Source: Chryseobacterium sp. BLS98 (lineage in GTDB: Bacteria > Bacteroidota > Bacteroidia > Flavobacteriales > Weeksellaceae). Taken from it: a DNA stretch of 64,000 bases. Location of the stretch: contig NZ_LFNF01000001.1 of assembly GCF_001045445.1 (NCBI RefSeq), forward strand, positions 744,001 through 808,000, given 5' to 3'. Of the stretch, positions 46,601-53,053 are shown in pieces. The notes under the pieces are model-generated. The model did not search any database. It was not told where the DNA came from and saw only the letters and a program-made list of their open reading frames with translations. The translations under genes were made by a program, and so were the position numbers. How positions within the stretch are numbered: the stretch's first letter is position 1; every line of letters begins with the position of its first letter.

Positions 46601-47937
46601 TTACCCTCAAATGTCACCGTCTTATTCTTCTGGTCTACATTTACTGTTTCTACAGCTTTCCATTGCCTTCTATTATAATCAAATGAAAAAACCTTGATCT
46701 CTTTCGGAGAAAAGAGGCCTAATTTTTTTTCGTCATAAGGAATTGTAATCTTAACTTTTTTATTCAGTTTTCCTGAAATTATTGAAAAACGATAGGCTGA
46801 ATTGTTTGGAGTAATATTTTTAAGACCGCTTGAAGTAGAAGGAATATCTTTTTCTCTTAGTTTTAAAATTTCAATATTCGCTGCTTCAGAGGTTTCTTTT
46901 TCTATTTTTAAATTTAAATCTTCATATTGAATATCAAACTCCTTATCATTGGTAACAGCGATCCTTTTGGAATTAAAATAATTATTATTTAAAGTCTTAA
47001 ACGACTTTATATCTGCAGGAATTTTATAGGATTGAGTAATTCCATTAGCTGTTACCGAAAAATTACCTGCCAGCTTATCTTTCTCTGATAAACGGATGAT
47101 TTTTTCGAACTCCCCGTTTGCCGTGGTAACGTAATTACTATTTATATTCAGATCCTGGAACCGTCTGTTAATTCCTTTTACATATAAGTCATCACCTGAA
47201 AGAACAGCATTAACAATTAAATCTTTGGATGTGCTTCTATTCTTTTCAAAAACAACCTTCAGGTTTTTGATTTTGTATTTTACCCCTGTGGAAGGTGAAG
47301 TAAACATGACGGTATTCACCCCTTGTTTAATAAGTTCAGAGCTTAATTCTTCCTTCTGATGGCTCCAGACTGCCTGAGGTACAATAATCTCACCTCCGAT
47401 TGCCAGGTTATGATTCAGGGATCTGGGTACTGACTGATGTGATGCCAGGCCAAACAGGTCATATTCTAAATAAGCAATGGTATTGTCTTTATTTAAGGCA
47501 GGAATATCAACCGTGAAGAAGTTATCCGAAATCCGGTCCTCTTCCTGATCTGAAAATACCCCAACCGTTCCTTCTTTTTCTTTAGCAGAAAAAACGTTCA
47601 TGATATCCGCCGGAATCTTTTCGTCAGCGTTGGACTCTGTAACAGATGCAGGATCAAAATTTAGATTTTCAGCAGCTGTATAAACCTCAGAGCCTGATGG
47701 ATATTGTTCTGCTTTTTTTATAATAGATTGATCTCCAGATGAAATTTTATCTGAATCGGAAATTGGCTGATCTGTATCTTTTTTATCTGTCAGCCTGCTT
47801 ATCAGGTGTTTTCTCCATTCACGTACTTTATATCTGTCTTCTTTTGTAAAACTTGCAAAAACAAACATAGTGGCAAAAAAACACACCAACAGAACTGACT
47901 TCTTTGTAAAAGGAAGCTGTAAGGATCTTATTTTCAT
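37618..47937 (-). CDS. Giant SpvB/FG-GAP/RHS polymorphic toxin with HExxH metallopeptidase-like tip
   Basis: Protein of 3439 residues with TcB-TcC-like architecture in one chain. An N-terminal hydrophobic signal (VLLVCFFATMFVFASF) precedes a unique region to about 470. A SpvB domain follows from about 475 (INYPLMLPAGVSGMQPSLSV, GWMGEGWNIGGLSSISVDTR). FG-GAP/VCBS calcium-site repeats lie near 890, 980, 1700, 1800, 1895 and 1995 (DINGDGLPDKIEG, DVNGDGLPDLVVN). RHS/YD repeats run from about 2100, and the RHS core lies at about 3119-3221 (DHLGTATYV, YYYGARYYNPRLSIWYGVDP, ending DPDG). The last 218 residues are the toxin tip, with HEGGHWGDY at 3332-3340, an HExxH zinc-peptidase motif. By family analogy the RHS part forms a shell around the tip. 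A T9SS protein gene lies 10 bases upstream and a candidate immunity gene 19 bases downstream. Confidence 0.93.
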   Translation of the reverse strand: MKIRSLQLPFTKKSVLLVCFFATMFVFASFTKEDRYKVREWRKHLISRLTDKKDTDQPISDSDKISSGDQSIIKKAEQYPSGSEVYTAAENLNFDPASVTESNADEKIPADIMNVFSAKEKEGTVGVFSDQEEDRISDNFFTVDIPALNKDNTIAYLEYDLFGLASHQSVPRSLNHNLAIGGEIIVPQAVWSHQKEELSSELIKQGVNTVMFTSPSTGVKYKIKNLKVVFEKNRSTSKDLIVNAVLSGDDLYVKGINRRFQDLNINSNYVTTANGEFEKIIRLSEKDKLAGNFSVTANGITQSYKIPADIKSFKTLNNNYFNSKRIAVTNDKEFDIQYEDLNLKIEKETSEAANIEILKLREKDIPSTSSGLKNITPNNSAYRFSIISGKLNKKVKITIPYDEKKLGLFSPKEIKVFSFDYNRRQWKAVETVNVDQKNKTVTFEGNGDGDYINGIISAPESPQLNSFTPTTISGLKAANPVSAPLMEAPAASQTGDANINYPLMLPAGVSGMQPSLSVTYSSGSGNGWMGEGWNIGGLSSISVDTRWGTPAFTAGQETELYSLDGEMLAYPEGYLPHRHNKVNPNGTFDTSRQVRNGSGSKTFYLRKNHDFTKIERFGTGTTDYRWIITSTNGTKTYYGGDQSTLVDNAVLKNANGNIIQWGVWKVEDVHGNNMIYEYKNQSINNFTGDDQNLNAGWVFHIDKIFYSGRNGQKGPYIITFFNDTPRPDKQINAKGVLKRIEPYLLTKINVDFKNASNQQQNIRSYIFTYNTGIFQKSLLSKMKMKVVNVRTDGAAFDYNFEYYDNGTVFGSPTNIATPGTDAFSDVVSSITTPSKISADNNFEWGWSLRTGGGLALFRPQLGGVKNFMLSLFGGASYPRMKRGQELVDFNGDGIADILYRKRNGDNGIKLIPGSIDSNGQLVFNSQQQSVGNLNSNFSHSTGTTWNLGGSVVFNWFKIGFDFSYINSESENETPIYMMDANSDGLPDVIKDDKVWFNRRNGNAQEMVITSDLTENMVITDNDPQPYTEPEDPDDIDPVKPKNDVVKVWIAPKNGFIEISDEIGIDLGQDPSARAVYSIEIKNPNVVSKNCRLYLKELTNTSNQSISIRQYDSYPGTPLGVSNSSRIYVKSGEKVYFRLHKRSGTNYIVNTNPVVTYTDNVGNQLHDEFVEEQDGYMPNQTNYNDKFFLNNLTKSLKFTEQADIHITIPEFTISTLSDRVKYSIVLIKEDTSVAQNQQTAINVIYEETIDPSPGQPVTVSPVDLNYSVPALSAPGEAWHLKFLVETDSHINKEIEWNDILVEGYPNASHRHYAVAQYPSYHIRNLKNKFDVSTLNNLPSGSDDYSISINKNFSFNPSIPGRFIYVIKQKGLVLDKRIVEISNGTLKEYTIDLNPINGNDPIPFYHGDPSHGIDDHEKLNILIFCDTNKDRLAYESLKLQLNDNIFNIYNQSGGSLLNHTTETSINTGEYNGVSAVYHNWGQFLYNEAKDIVPAPGSTNQQPPLIPGCEPRKENDCIIIPTGPSGSTAPAYTTNPNTPKDQYGALINDATLENPFQFDLNFPACAGITNSQQYGECVGDQLANQFQNNYANNQVFGAASPFTPLNPFKTEKVREHKWINQMFHEQYSKIGSFRDDETPTSPFLDSDTDEGDIEVANNPNTRMFAISKKQKSKSKTKNAGIGIGLSFTNSTSELRNIGNIQTQDFFDVNGDNYPDMLYRTQSQQTSILGGLKGAQPGIEGSDKVITRTEDFMNTKSVAFGPSGSKSVGRKTNNNDSNATGDTSVSWSMSVGTSNYPNSYNKTSEYWMDINGDGLPDKIEGNNYKLNFGTGLVNGSIPGSTGAFAGFEEPVSKPVYSSSFGIGGGINSVIDAVQGVELGIAISGGVGGGSSTATSKRSFLDINGDGLVDIVQVDENTGQTSVKYNLGNRFASPVSLNASLAEESKTHSGYANLNGGYYINIPCIVIFGIPILYVKPFGADLSANVGLSVSEINKGLRDVNGDGLPDLVVNTNNGLRIYYSQIGKTNKLKKVSYAESYGGDAPSNLGSAFTIDYKYSTPSYNDPQAKLVMSEVTIPNPDAFSGTYTQSTSGKDMIARFDYENSRYDRREREKYGFGKVKTYEMSDNSTIYRTTVQNFYNQNYFIHGLLKSVETYGGTGTSNLLSTSANSYKLYQFNPSISDLIELSSAQFETYDVGGTEGKKMGRVLLSGTTKTTYENGNSISTQSQLFYNSKGQLTKYQYTSPSASYNSVISYHTNLNNNILNAPSIITVYPGTGSVNPLRKRSTEITNLNTGDISKFKGWLNSGEIAETDLTYDIFGNIKTVKYPPNEFNERSELEYFYDPMGKYVIQVKDLIFNLSSYATYDLFMDTVVESTDATGNKMTYEHDGYGRPLRIVSPNDWQAQANTIMYHYFDTPVTLSNGNKIYLFTAKTAHLDPYHPGNDIETISFADITGKVIQVKKDIEIDDEEKMSVSGRVINDNLGRTVLQYHPLFENKDAVLNNKLSLTVAQYHTSAGYDYKDRNISSTDEDGNSVDNKFFIENGRFKTETTQMQNASDQIKTETFANAEGKTVETRNYLPGQVLSTFFSYSQIGEIMNVTDPEGLETSFSYDMGGRRLTQTHPDRGETAYTYSKAGQLINVLNNNLNNNGGVPIHYRYSYNRLTNIELPDIPSGTNPANVSYTYGTSGNNTGRIIEKQDGTGTSQYEYGKMGELVNEIRYIYGFYMPNLKFDTSYDYDNWNRIRTINYPDNEKVQYEYDLGGNLKKISNDGGYEYVKSIKYDHYEQRTNIIFGNETSSTFTYEPAMRRLQNHVLLDANNNVLLDGAYSYDYASNITGIQNTSQTTNSGFGGNYGLRYRYDTLNRLVSSSGNAEPGRKDGLPPNPVVGSINAMYETTLLYNMSSGIDTKGQHHEQDGIVNANNTYENKYEYVKGTHMVDRVTDVSTGNQEYFKYDGNGNVINHMTLQSGPTDFYWDEQDRLRAIHTPEVGSFQYYVYDDKGERTIKANLKNDAELYQNGEMVDNGLVFDNFKVYPNPYAVYTSDGILTKHYFAGDQRIASNIKDVGGMFNNRQASSVGSKETSDPKNQQTAAENDFKNYLSKAGYEKTEIEKEFARAPAPVSGIYYLHGDHLGTATYVTNEYAEPTQFFLNLPFGETMVEQQEPTAYANPYKFNAKELDSETGLYYYGARYYNPRLSIWYGVDPLAEKYPSWSPYAYCGNNPINYIDPDGNFRLPANATREQRRLYTAAIKTIKAVFRDSEFRGAFKDKFKVDDKMIQKMLKDGDGPTVIMNESMGHLGLFDQKKDPNAIYIDPGVINTVSKHKGDRKYIDNLAEIIIHEGGHWGDYQMDGVSQEHEGIFKTSAQSKSGLPDAGDNWEITYFGTDTQFSASDGDIITEKFDGFRRNNFRKNFRQQIEIRDLKSQKMPSILDNYKKPKDNLRVRPCY

Positions 47938-47947
47938 GATTTGGTTT

Positions 47948-49327
47948 TTAGTTGACGATTAATTTGAATGTTTTGATTATTTTCCCGTTCTGTGTAAGAC
48001 TGACCAGGTAGGAACTTTGAATGTCAAGCGAACTGCTGTAAGATCTTGCATGACGGTCTATTTTCTCTAATTTAACCAGTCGCCCTCCACCATCATAAAT
48101 TGCGATAGATAAGTTTTCCATTTCAGGAAATTTTATCATAAAGTTTTGTCCTTTTTTAACAGGATTTGGATACAGAACAATTTTATCAATATCTAAACTA
48201 AGCTGATTCTCATTAATTGATGATGATCCGGAGTTGAGTTCATTATCTTTAACTGCATCCCTTAAAGGACTAACTGCAAATGTAAATTGATTGAAAATTT
48301 CTCCTTTCTCTTTATAGAAATCTACTTTACTGAAATCTATATAATTCTCGTTTTCAACGCCCTGCACCTTTGTTAATTCGCCTGCAGGATTTTTCAGAAA
48401 CATCCAGTAAACAAGAGGAAGTGAATCGGGATTAATGATCTTTTTATTCACCCTAACTTTATAATCTTTTTTTGGAATGGTAGGTCCTATAAAATTAATT
48501 TCCCAGTTTCTTTCGAGGACTTTAAAGTTGCCTTCTGCCTTCATCGTCATTTCTTTATTATCATCCGACCACATGACAAAATTATTGTGATCAAAAAGGC
48601 TTAAGTTTTCTACATTGGTCTTTTTTATATCTGTTTTTCCGATCGTTAGGAATAGATCTTCCTGGTTGGAAGATTGTCTTTGATAGAGCTCATTTCCGTC
48701 ATCCCTTCCCAATCCGGTAGGCCTGTATCTGAACTCTTTATGTTTTTCAGGATCCCAGATTACTTTTTCATCACTGCTGTAATATTTTCCTTTTTCCAGT
48801 GAAATTCCATACTTGATTGAGAGGTAGGAATGGATTTTATTAAGATCCATTTTCCTGGCTCTTCTCGGGATGAAAATCATTTCATAAAGATTTCGGTCCT
48901 CCAGTTTTATTTTAATGCTGTCTGGTTTCCCGTCTGGCTTCTCAGCATTATCTGTAAAAGTAAAAATACTTGGCCTTTTACGGATTTTGATATTTTTGTC
49001 TGCCTTTTTCTTTTCATAAACATTGTTACTCAAAGAGATCTTCTGCCCTTCGTTCTCCCATATCTTCTCATCCTCTCTTGAAGTATGGACAAGACTCAAG
49101 GTATGACTCTTATTTTTGCTGTGTTTAATATATTTTTTAAGAATCTTATCCTTAATTCCATAATGGAAGTTGAGCAGGTTCTCATCTTTTACATTGGAGA
49201 CTTCACGAAGGGTCAGCCTTGACTTTTCCCATATCTGGACATCAGATCCAACCAATTGAGAGTAAGCACTGGCTGAATATAACAATACCAGTAAGGCCGC
49301 CGTTTTACGGCACAGAAATTTTGACAT
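47948..49327 (-). CDS. T9SS type A sorting domain-containing protein upstream of the RHS toxin
   Basis: Protein of 459 residues with signal MSKFLCRKTAALLVLLYSAS and a mature body containing KIHSYLSIKYGISLEKGKYY, PTGLGRDDGNELYQRQSSNQ and NFVMWSDDN. These resemble a Bacteroidota surface-protein domain of the SYLALKYG...GIGRDD type. A C-terminal type A sorting domain starts IVLYPNPVKKGQNFMI and ends GKIIKTFKLIVN. The ATG at 49327 is preferred over 49351 because it begins the signal. It is separated from the giant RHS gene by only 10 bases and is probably the first gene of the same operon, which suggests a surface or delivery partner. Confidence 0.85.
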   Translation of the reverse strand: MSKFLCRKTAALLVLLYSASAYSQLVGSDVQIWEKSRLTLREVSNVKDENLLNFHYGIKDKILKKYIKHSKNKSHTLSLVHTSREDEKIWENEGQKISLSNNVYEKKKADKNIKIRKRPSIFTFTDNAEKPDGKPDSIKIKLEDRNLYEMIFIPRRARKMDLNKIHSYLSIKYGISLEKGKYYSSDEKVIWDPEKHKEFRYRPTGLGRDDGNELYQRQSSNQEDLFLTIGKTDIKKTNVENLSLFDHNNFVMWSDDNKEMTMKAEGNFKVLERNWEINFIGPTIPKKDYKVRVNKKIINPDSLPLVYWMFLKNPAGELTKVQGVENENYIDFSKVDFYKEKGEIFNQFTFAVSPLRDAVKDNELNSGSSSINENQLSLDIDKIVLYPNPVKKGQNFMIKFPEMENLSIAIYDGGGRLVKLEKIDRHARSYSSSLDIQSSYLVSLTQNGKIIKTFKLIVN

Positions 49328-49724
49328 AATAATTGGAATTATGTGGAACATTAAAAGAAATGAAGTATAGCAATCTTAAGTTCTAAGATTGTTGTAATAG
49401 TTTGGAAAACTATCGTTTATCTGGTAAAAAAGTAGGTTTAGTTTTCATAGGTTTATTAGTGTTTTTGTTTATTTAAATTCAAATTTATAAAAAAAAACAA
49501 CATATCATAAAAAAAATATAAAAAATATAAAAAAATGTTAACAAATAGTCACTTTACTGAATATCAACACATTTTGTTTATTCCGTACTGGTGCGTGAAT
49601 ACTGCTTTATCCGTAATTTATATCTGTATACAATTTAGCTTTGACTATAAATAAACTTTCAATAAATGAAATTTATCAAGCCGCTTTTTAAATTTTTATT
49701 TTGATTTTGCTGTACATTTGAAAT
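49328..49724. other. AT-rich intergenic region
   Basis: A 397-base gap between the divergent RHS operon and the haemoglobin gene. It is strongly AT-rich, with A/T tracts at 49488-49545. A minus-strand -7-like TAAATTTG lies at 49480-49487 and a plus-strand TACATTTG at 49713-49720. No coding potential is seen. Confidence 0.6.
49713..49720 (+). promoter_or_regulatory. Putative -7 element for the truncated haemoglobin gene
   Basis: TACATTTG (TAnnTTTG), only 4 bases before the start codon. This implies either a nearly leaderless transcript or that the match is fortuitous. Confidence 0.35.
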
Positions 49725-50105
49725 ATGAAAAAATTGGAATCAAGAGAAGATATTGAGCATCTGGTGAATTCATTTTATGCGAAAGTCGTTAAGGATAGCA
49801 CCATTGGTTTCTTCTTTAATGATGTGGCCAAAGTAAACTGGGATAAGCATCTTCCCAAAATGTATTCATTCTGGGAATCTATCCTTTTTGGGCAGATGAG
49901 CTATAAAGGAAATCCTATGGGGGTTCATTTTCCGATTAATGAAATTCAGGCCATGGAGCAAAAACATTTTGAACGCTGGCTTGAACTCTGGAAAACCACG
50001 GTTGAAGAGAATTTCGTCGGAGAAAATGCCGACATGGCGATTTATAAATCCGAAAACATTGCTAAGCTGATGGCTTTTAAAATGGAGCTTGCGAGAAGGC
50101 TGTAA
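49725..50105 (+). CDS. Group III truncated haemoglobin
   Basis: Globin of 126 residues. LVNSFYAKVVKDSTIGFFFNDVAKVNWDKHLPKMYSFWESILFG (visible as IGFFFND and HLPKMYSFWESILFG) and the proximal-side helix QKHFERWLELWKTTVEE are typical of group III truncated haemoglobins. Members bind heme and gaseous ligands; roles in NO or oxygen chemistry are suggested for relatives. Single gene, convergent with chaA. Confidence 0.92.
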   Translation: MKKLESREDIEHLVNSFYAKVVKDSTIGFFFNDVAKVNWDKHLPKMYSFWESILFGQMSYKGNPMGVHFPINEIQAMEQKHFERWLELWKTTVEENFVGENADMAIYKSENIAKLMAFKMELARRL

Positions 50106-50151
50106 TTCGGGTTGCGGGATTCGAGTTACGAGTTATAGAGTATGGTTATAA

Positions 50152-51222
50152 TTAGGGAACGATAACGGTAAAAATATAGGCTGCCAAGTTGACCAATAAA
50201 ACAGTTCCGTATAAAACGTTCGTTTTTCCTCTGCTTAAAGAAAGCATTACTATAAATACAGACAGGGAAAGCAGGATAATATCCTTTTTATCAAGCCCCA
50301 ATACCAACGGAATATCATAGACGATACATACAACGGATACCGCAGGAATTGTAAGTCCTATACTCGCTAAGGCTGATCCTAATGCCAGATTTAAGCTGGA
50401 CTGTATCTGGTTGCTTCTCGCCGCACGGATAGCTGCTACCCCTTCAGGAAGGAGCACGACTCCTGCAATAATTACTCCCACCAGGGATTTCGGAGCACCA
50501 ATGCTCTGTACCATATTTTCAATGGTTCCGGAAAGGCCTTTGGCCATCAGTACTACAATAATCAGACATACTACGAGAAAGCCAAAGCTGACCAGTGTTT
50601 TTTTCAGTGAAGGGATATAATGTTCTTCAGGATGTTCATCCGGGACAATAAAGTAACTTCTGTGACGCACGGTCTGCACCATCAGGAAAACACCGTATAT
50701 GGCCAGGCATGCGATAGAAATGAAAATAAGCTGTGCTTCATTATAAAAAGGTCCATTGACACTTGAGGTAAAATTGGGAAGGACGAGGGTAAGCACGAGA
50801 ATGGAAACAATACTTACCAGATAAGTGGTCGCTGAGGTTCTTGCGAAGAACTGTTCATGGTATTTTACACCCCCTACCAGGATGCAGATCCCCAGAATTC
50901 CGTTAAGAATGATCATGACGGCTGCAAAAACGGTATCTCTGGCCAGCGTGATCGCCTGATCTCCGCCGGCTACCATCAGCGAGATGATAAGCGCCACCTC
51001 AATAATAGTGATACAGAGTGCAAGAATAATGGTTCCGAAAGGCTCTCCTACCTTATGTGCTACTACTTCTGCGTGATGTACTGCAGACAATACACTTCCT
51101 GTTAGCAGAAGTCCTGCAATAAGGTCATACAAAACCCCGGTTCCCATGAGTCCGGAAAAGTAATACCCCACAGCCAGAACAGGGAAAATATACGTATAAT
51201 GTAAAAATTCTTTTAATCTCAT
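50152..51222 (-). CDS. chaA: Calcium:proton (ionic) antiporter, ChaA-like
   Basis: CaCA-superfamily membrane antiporter of 356 residues with about 10-11 helices. The two alpha-repeat motifs are visible: HKVGEPFGTIILALCITIIEVALI (in part VGEPFGTIILALCITIIEV) in the first half and LPEGVAAIRAARSNQIQSSL with LALGSALASIGLTIP in the second. It exports Ca2+/Na+ in exchange for H+. Single gene. Confidence 0.9.
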   Translation of the reverse strand: MRLKEFLHYTYIFPVLAVGYYFSGLMGTGVLYDLIAGLLLTGSVLSAVHHAEVVAHKVGEPFGTIILALCITIIEVALIISLMVAGGDQAITLARDTVFAAVMIILNGILGICILVGGVKYHEQFFARTSATTYLVSIVSILVLTLVLPNFTSSVNGPFYNEAQLIFISIACLAIYGVFLMVQTVRHRSYFIVPDEHPEEHYIPSLKKTLVSFGFLVVCLIIVVLMAKGLSGTIENMVQSIGAPKSLVGVIIAGVVLLPEGVAAIRAARSNQIQSSLNLALGSALASIGLTIPAVSVVCIVYDIPLVLGLDKKDIILLSLSVFIVMLSLSRGKTNVLYGTVLLVNLAAYIFTVIVP

Positions 51223-51321
51223 AAAGTGTCTACAAAATACAAAAAATCTATTAAATTTAAAATATCAAAAGAAAATATTAATAATATTTTAATCCGAATG
51301 AAGCGATTTCCTGTCTTTATG

Positions 51322-51452
51322 AAGTAAGGAAGCCTGAAGTTCGAAGAGGAAAGTTATAATATCGTAAAGAATGAACTGTTATCCACTTTATTCTTCCAAA
51401 CTGCTTCGTTAATTGCCCAATACTAACTTCCAATCTCCCGCTTCCCTCTTAA
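51322..51452. repeat. Interspersed imperfect inverted repeat, copy 3
   Basis: Left arm about 51322-51364 (GTAAGGAAGCCTGAAGTTCG) and right arm about 51421-51452 (ACTTCCAATCTCCCGCTTCC) are imperfect reverse complements of the same family as those near 25.2 and 28.4 kb. The right end touches the 3' end of the DUF6122 gene. Confidence 0.55.
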
Positions 51453-51787
51453 TGCATCCACAGGTTAAAATCCAGAAAATCCGTCAGCATATGAAATAAC
51501 AGACCAACGGCTACAATTCTGATATTTCCTTTGAAAAACAGCAGCAAAAAATACACCGCAATGGCATAGTAGGAATGTAAAATATGAAAACCGATACTAT
51601 TTCTTGAAGGGTCAAAAACAGGATTGGCAAAAATATGGTCCAGATCTACCAGCATGGTAGCCAGCATAATACAATAAGCCTTCTTCCAGTTTTCGCGGAA
51701 AAAGATCAGCGCAATAAAAACCGGGAAAACCAGATGTAAAAAATAATGGGTGCCTGTTTTCAGCAGTACAATGTCAGATGGGGCCAT
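51449..51787 (-). CDS. DUF6122 family small membrane protein
   Basis: Protein of 112 residues with three to four hydrophobic helices and conserved polar residues: THYFLHLVFPVFIALIFF, ATMLVDLDHIFANPVFDPSR, FHILHSYYAIAVYF and HMLTDFLDFNLWMH. The pattern of His/Asp pairs resembles the YdjM-type membrane-bound metal-dependent hydrolases. Activity is not established. It lies 27 bases downstream of the gene at 51815 and may be the last gene of that operon. Confidence 0.8.
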   Translation of the reverse strand: MAPSDIVLLKTGTHYFLHLVFPVFIALIFFRENWKKAYCIMLATMLVDLDHIFANPVFDPSRNSIGFHILHSYYAIAVYFLLLFFKGNIRIVAVGLLFHMLTDFLDFNLWMH

Positions 51788-51814
51788 TCATATTTATATT
51801 TTAGGATTGCAGAT

Positions 51815-53053
51815 TTACCATCTCAAAATCAACGGTAATTCTCCTTTCTTAGCTTTGATCTTCATCCAATAGTTCTGTCCGTTATTTCTGTAGAATATAT
51901 ATTCAATGTCGGAAAGGATTTTTTTCTCCGTTGAGATTAAAGTGCTTAAAGAAGACAGCAACAGCGGACTGTTTCTGATAAAGATATAATTTTCCTTAAG
52001 TTCCGGAGACAATGCTATAGGTTTTCTGATAGATTTTATAATAACACCATCCCCATTTCTTACAATCTGATTCGGCTGAAAAGGAATCGCGGTGAACTGG
52101 TTCTGCGTATTGATCCAGTTTTTACGCTGAAAATAGACCCAGGTTTTTTCTGGAGCAGAAGCCCGGAGATGGATAATATAATTAGGCTGAATAATTTTCT
52201 GAACGGTCTTTTTTTCTATTTCATTAAAATTATCGTCGTAGCCGTAGCTGATAATGGTGTCATTCACCTGTTCAAGATCTGCGGTTGCTTTAAAATAATG
52301 AATCTGAGCTGAATCTACCAGATTTTTACCAAAAAAACGGGCATAGTTTTTCATATGCTGCTCGTCTAATTCAGCTTCTAAAAAATGACTTTTTTCCCGG
52401 ATATCAGAGATTGCTCCTACGAAGGATACGGCATCTGCGTTATTTTTCATCTCAATTTCATCCGCTTTCAGTTCAATGGAGAAATTTTGGATTTTCTGTC
52501 CGGAAATAAAGGATATGCTTCCTAAAGAGCTGCTGATAAACTGGTCTGAAGTAAAAGTTTTTTTGCCTGATGACCTGAAAAGGAATTGCTGTATCGATGG
52601 AAAAGATATGTCGGAAGTTCCCAGGATACAGTTTTCACCTTCTATTTTAATGAATATCTGATCTTTACGGAATATATTATTGCCTTTGCTGATAAACTGA
52701 TGATTTTTTAAAAAGACTGAAAATTTCTGAGGATCTTTCAGTTCCACCACACTGTACCATTCGGAAAATTGAGTTCCTTTCAGATGGAAAATCTGCAGAA
52801 AATCCGGAATTCTTATTCCTGAATCTTTTAACGGAATTATTTTCTTATCCTTCTTTTGGCTTTCTGACCATTTTGACGGATGGGTAATTAAGCTTGAAAT
52901 ATATTCTCCCATTAATTTTTTTACATCAATTAAGACAACAATATCTGCATTTTCAGGAACAAACTTCAGGGTTTTGTTTTTATAAAAAAATACAAAATAG
53001 ACCGCGGCTGCGAGTAAAACAAATAACGGGACAATAAGTTTCTTTTTGTTCAT
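51815..53053 (-). CDS. Membrane-anchored hypothetical protein (DUF4836/DUF3352-like)
   Basis: Unrecognised 412-residue protein. An N-terminal membrane helix (LIVPLFVLLAAAVYFVFFY) is followed by a large extracytoplasmic domain beginning LKFVPENADIVVLIDVKKL. This beginning parallels the next upstream protein (KLPADAVFYMEINGKQLN), so the two are probably distant paralogues of the DUF4836/DUF3352 type. It begins directly after the stop of the upstream gene (no spacer). Function unknown. Confidence 0.75.
   Translation of the reverse strand: MNKKKLIVPLFVLLAAAVYFVFFYKNKTLKFVPENADIVVLIDVKKLMGEYISSLITHPSKWSESQKKDKKIIPLKDSGIRIPDFLQIFHLKGTQFSEWYSVVELKDPQKFSVFLKNHQFISKGNNIFRKDQIFIKIEGENCILGTSDISFPSIQQFLFRSSGKKTFTSDQFISSSLGSISFISGQKIQNFSIELKADEIEMKNNADAVSFVGAISDIREKSHFLEAELDEQHMKNYARFFGKNLVDSAQIHYFKATADLEQVNDTIISYGYDDNFNEIEKKTVQKIIQPNYIIHLRASAPEKTWVYFQRKNWINTQNQFTAIPFQPNQIVRNGDGVIIKSIRKPIALSPELKENYIFIRNSPLLLSSLSTLISTEKKILSDIEYIFYRNNGQNYWMKIKAKKGELPLILRW

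Noticed and set aside
50106..50151. Possible repeat of the GAGTTACGAGTT type after the haemoglobin gene
   Set aside because: Too short and partly degenerate to separate from chance without a genome-wide search.
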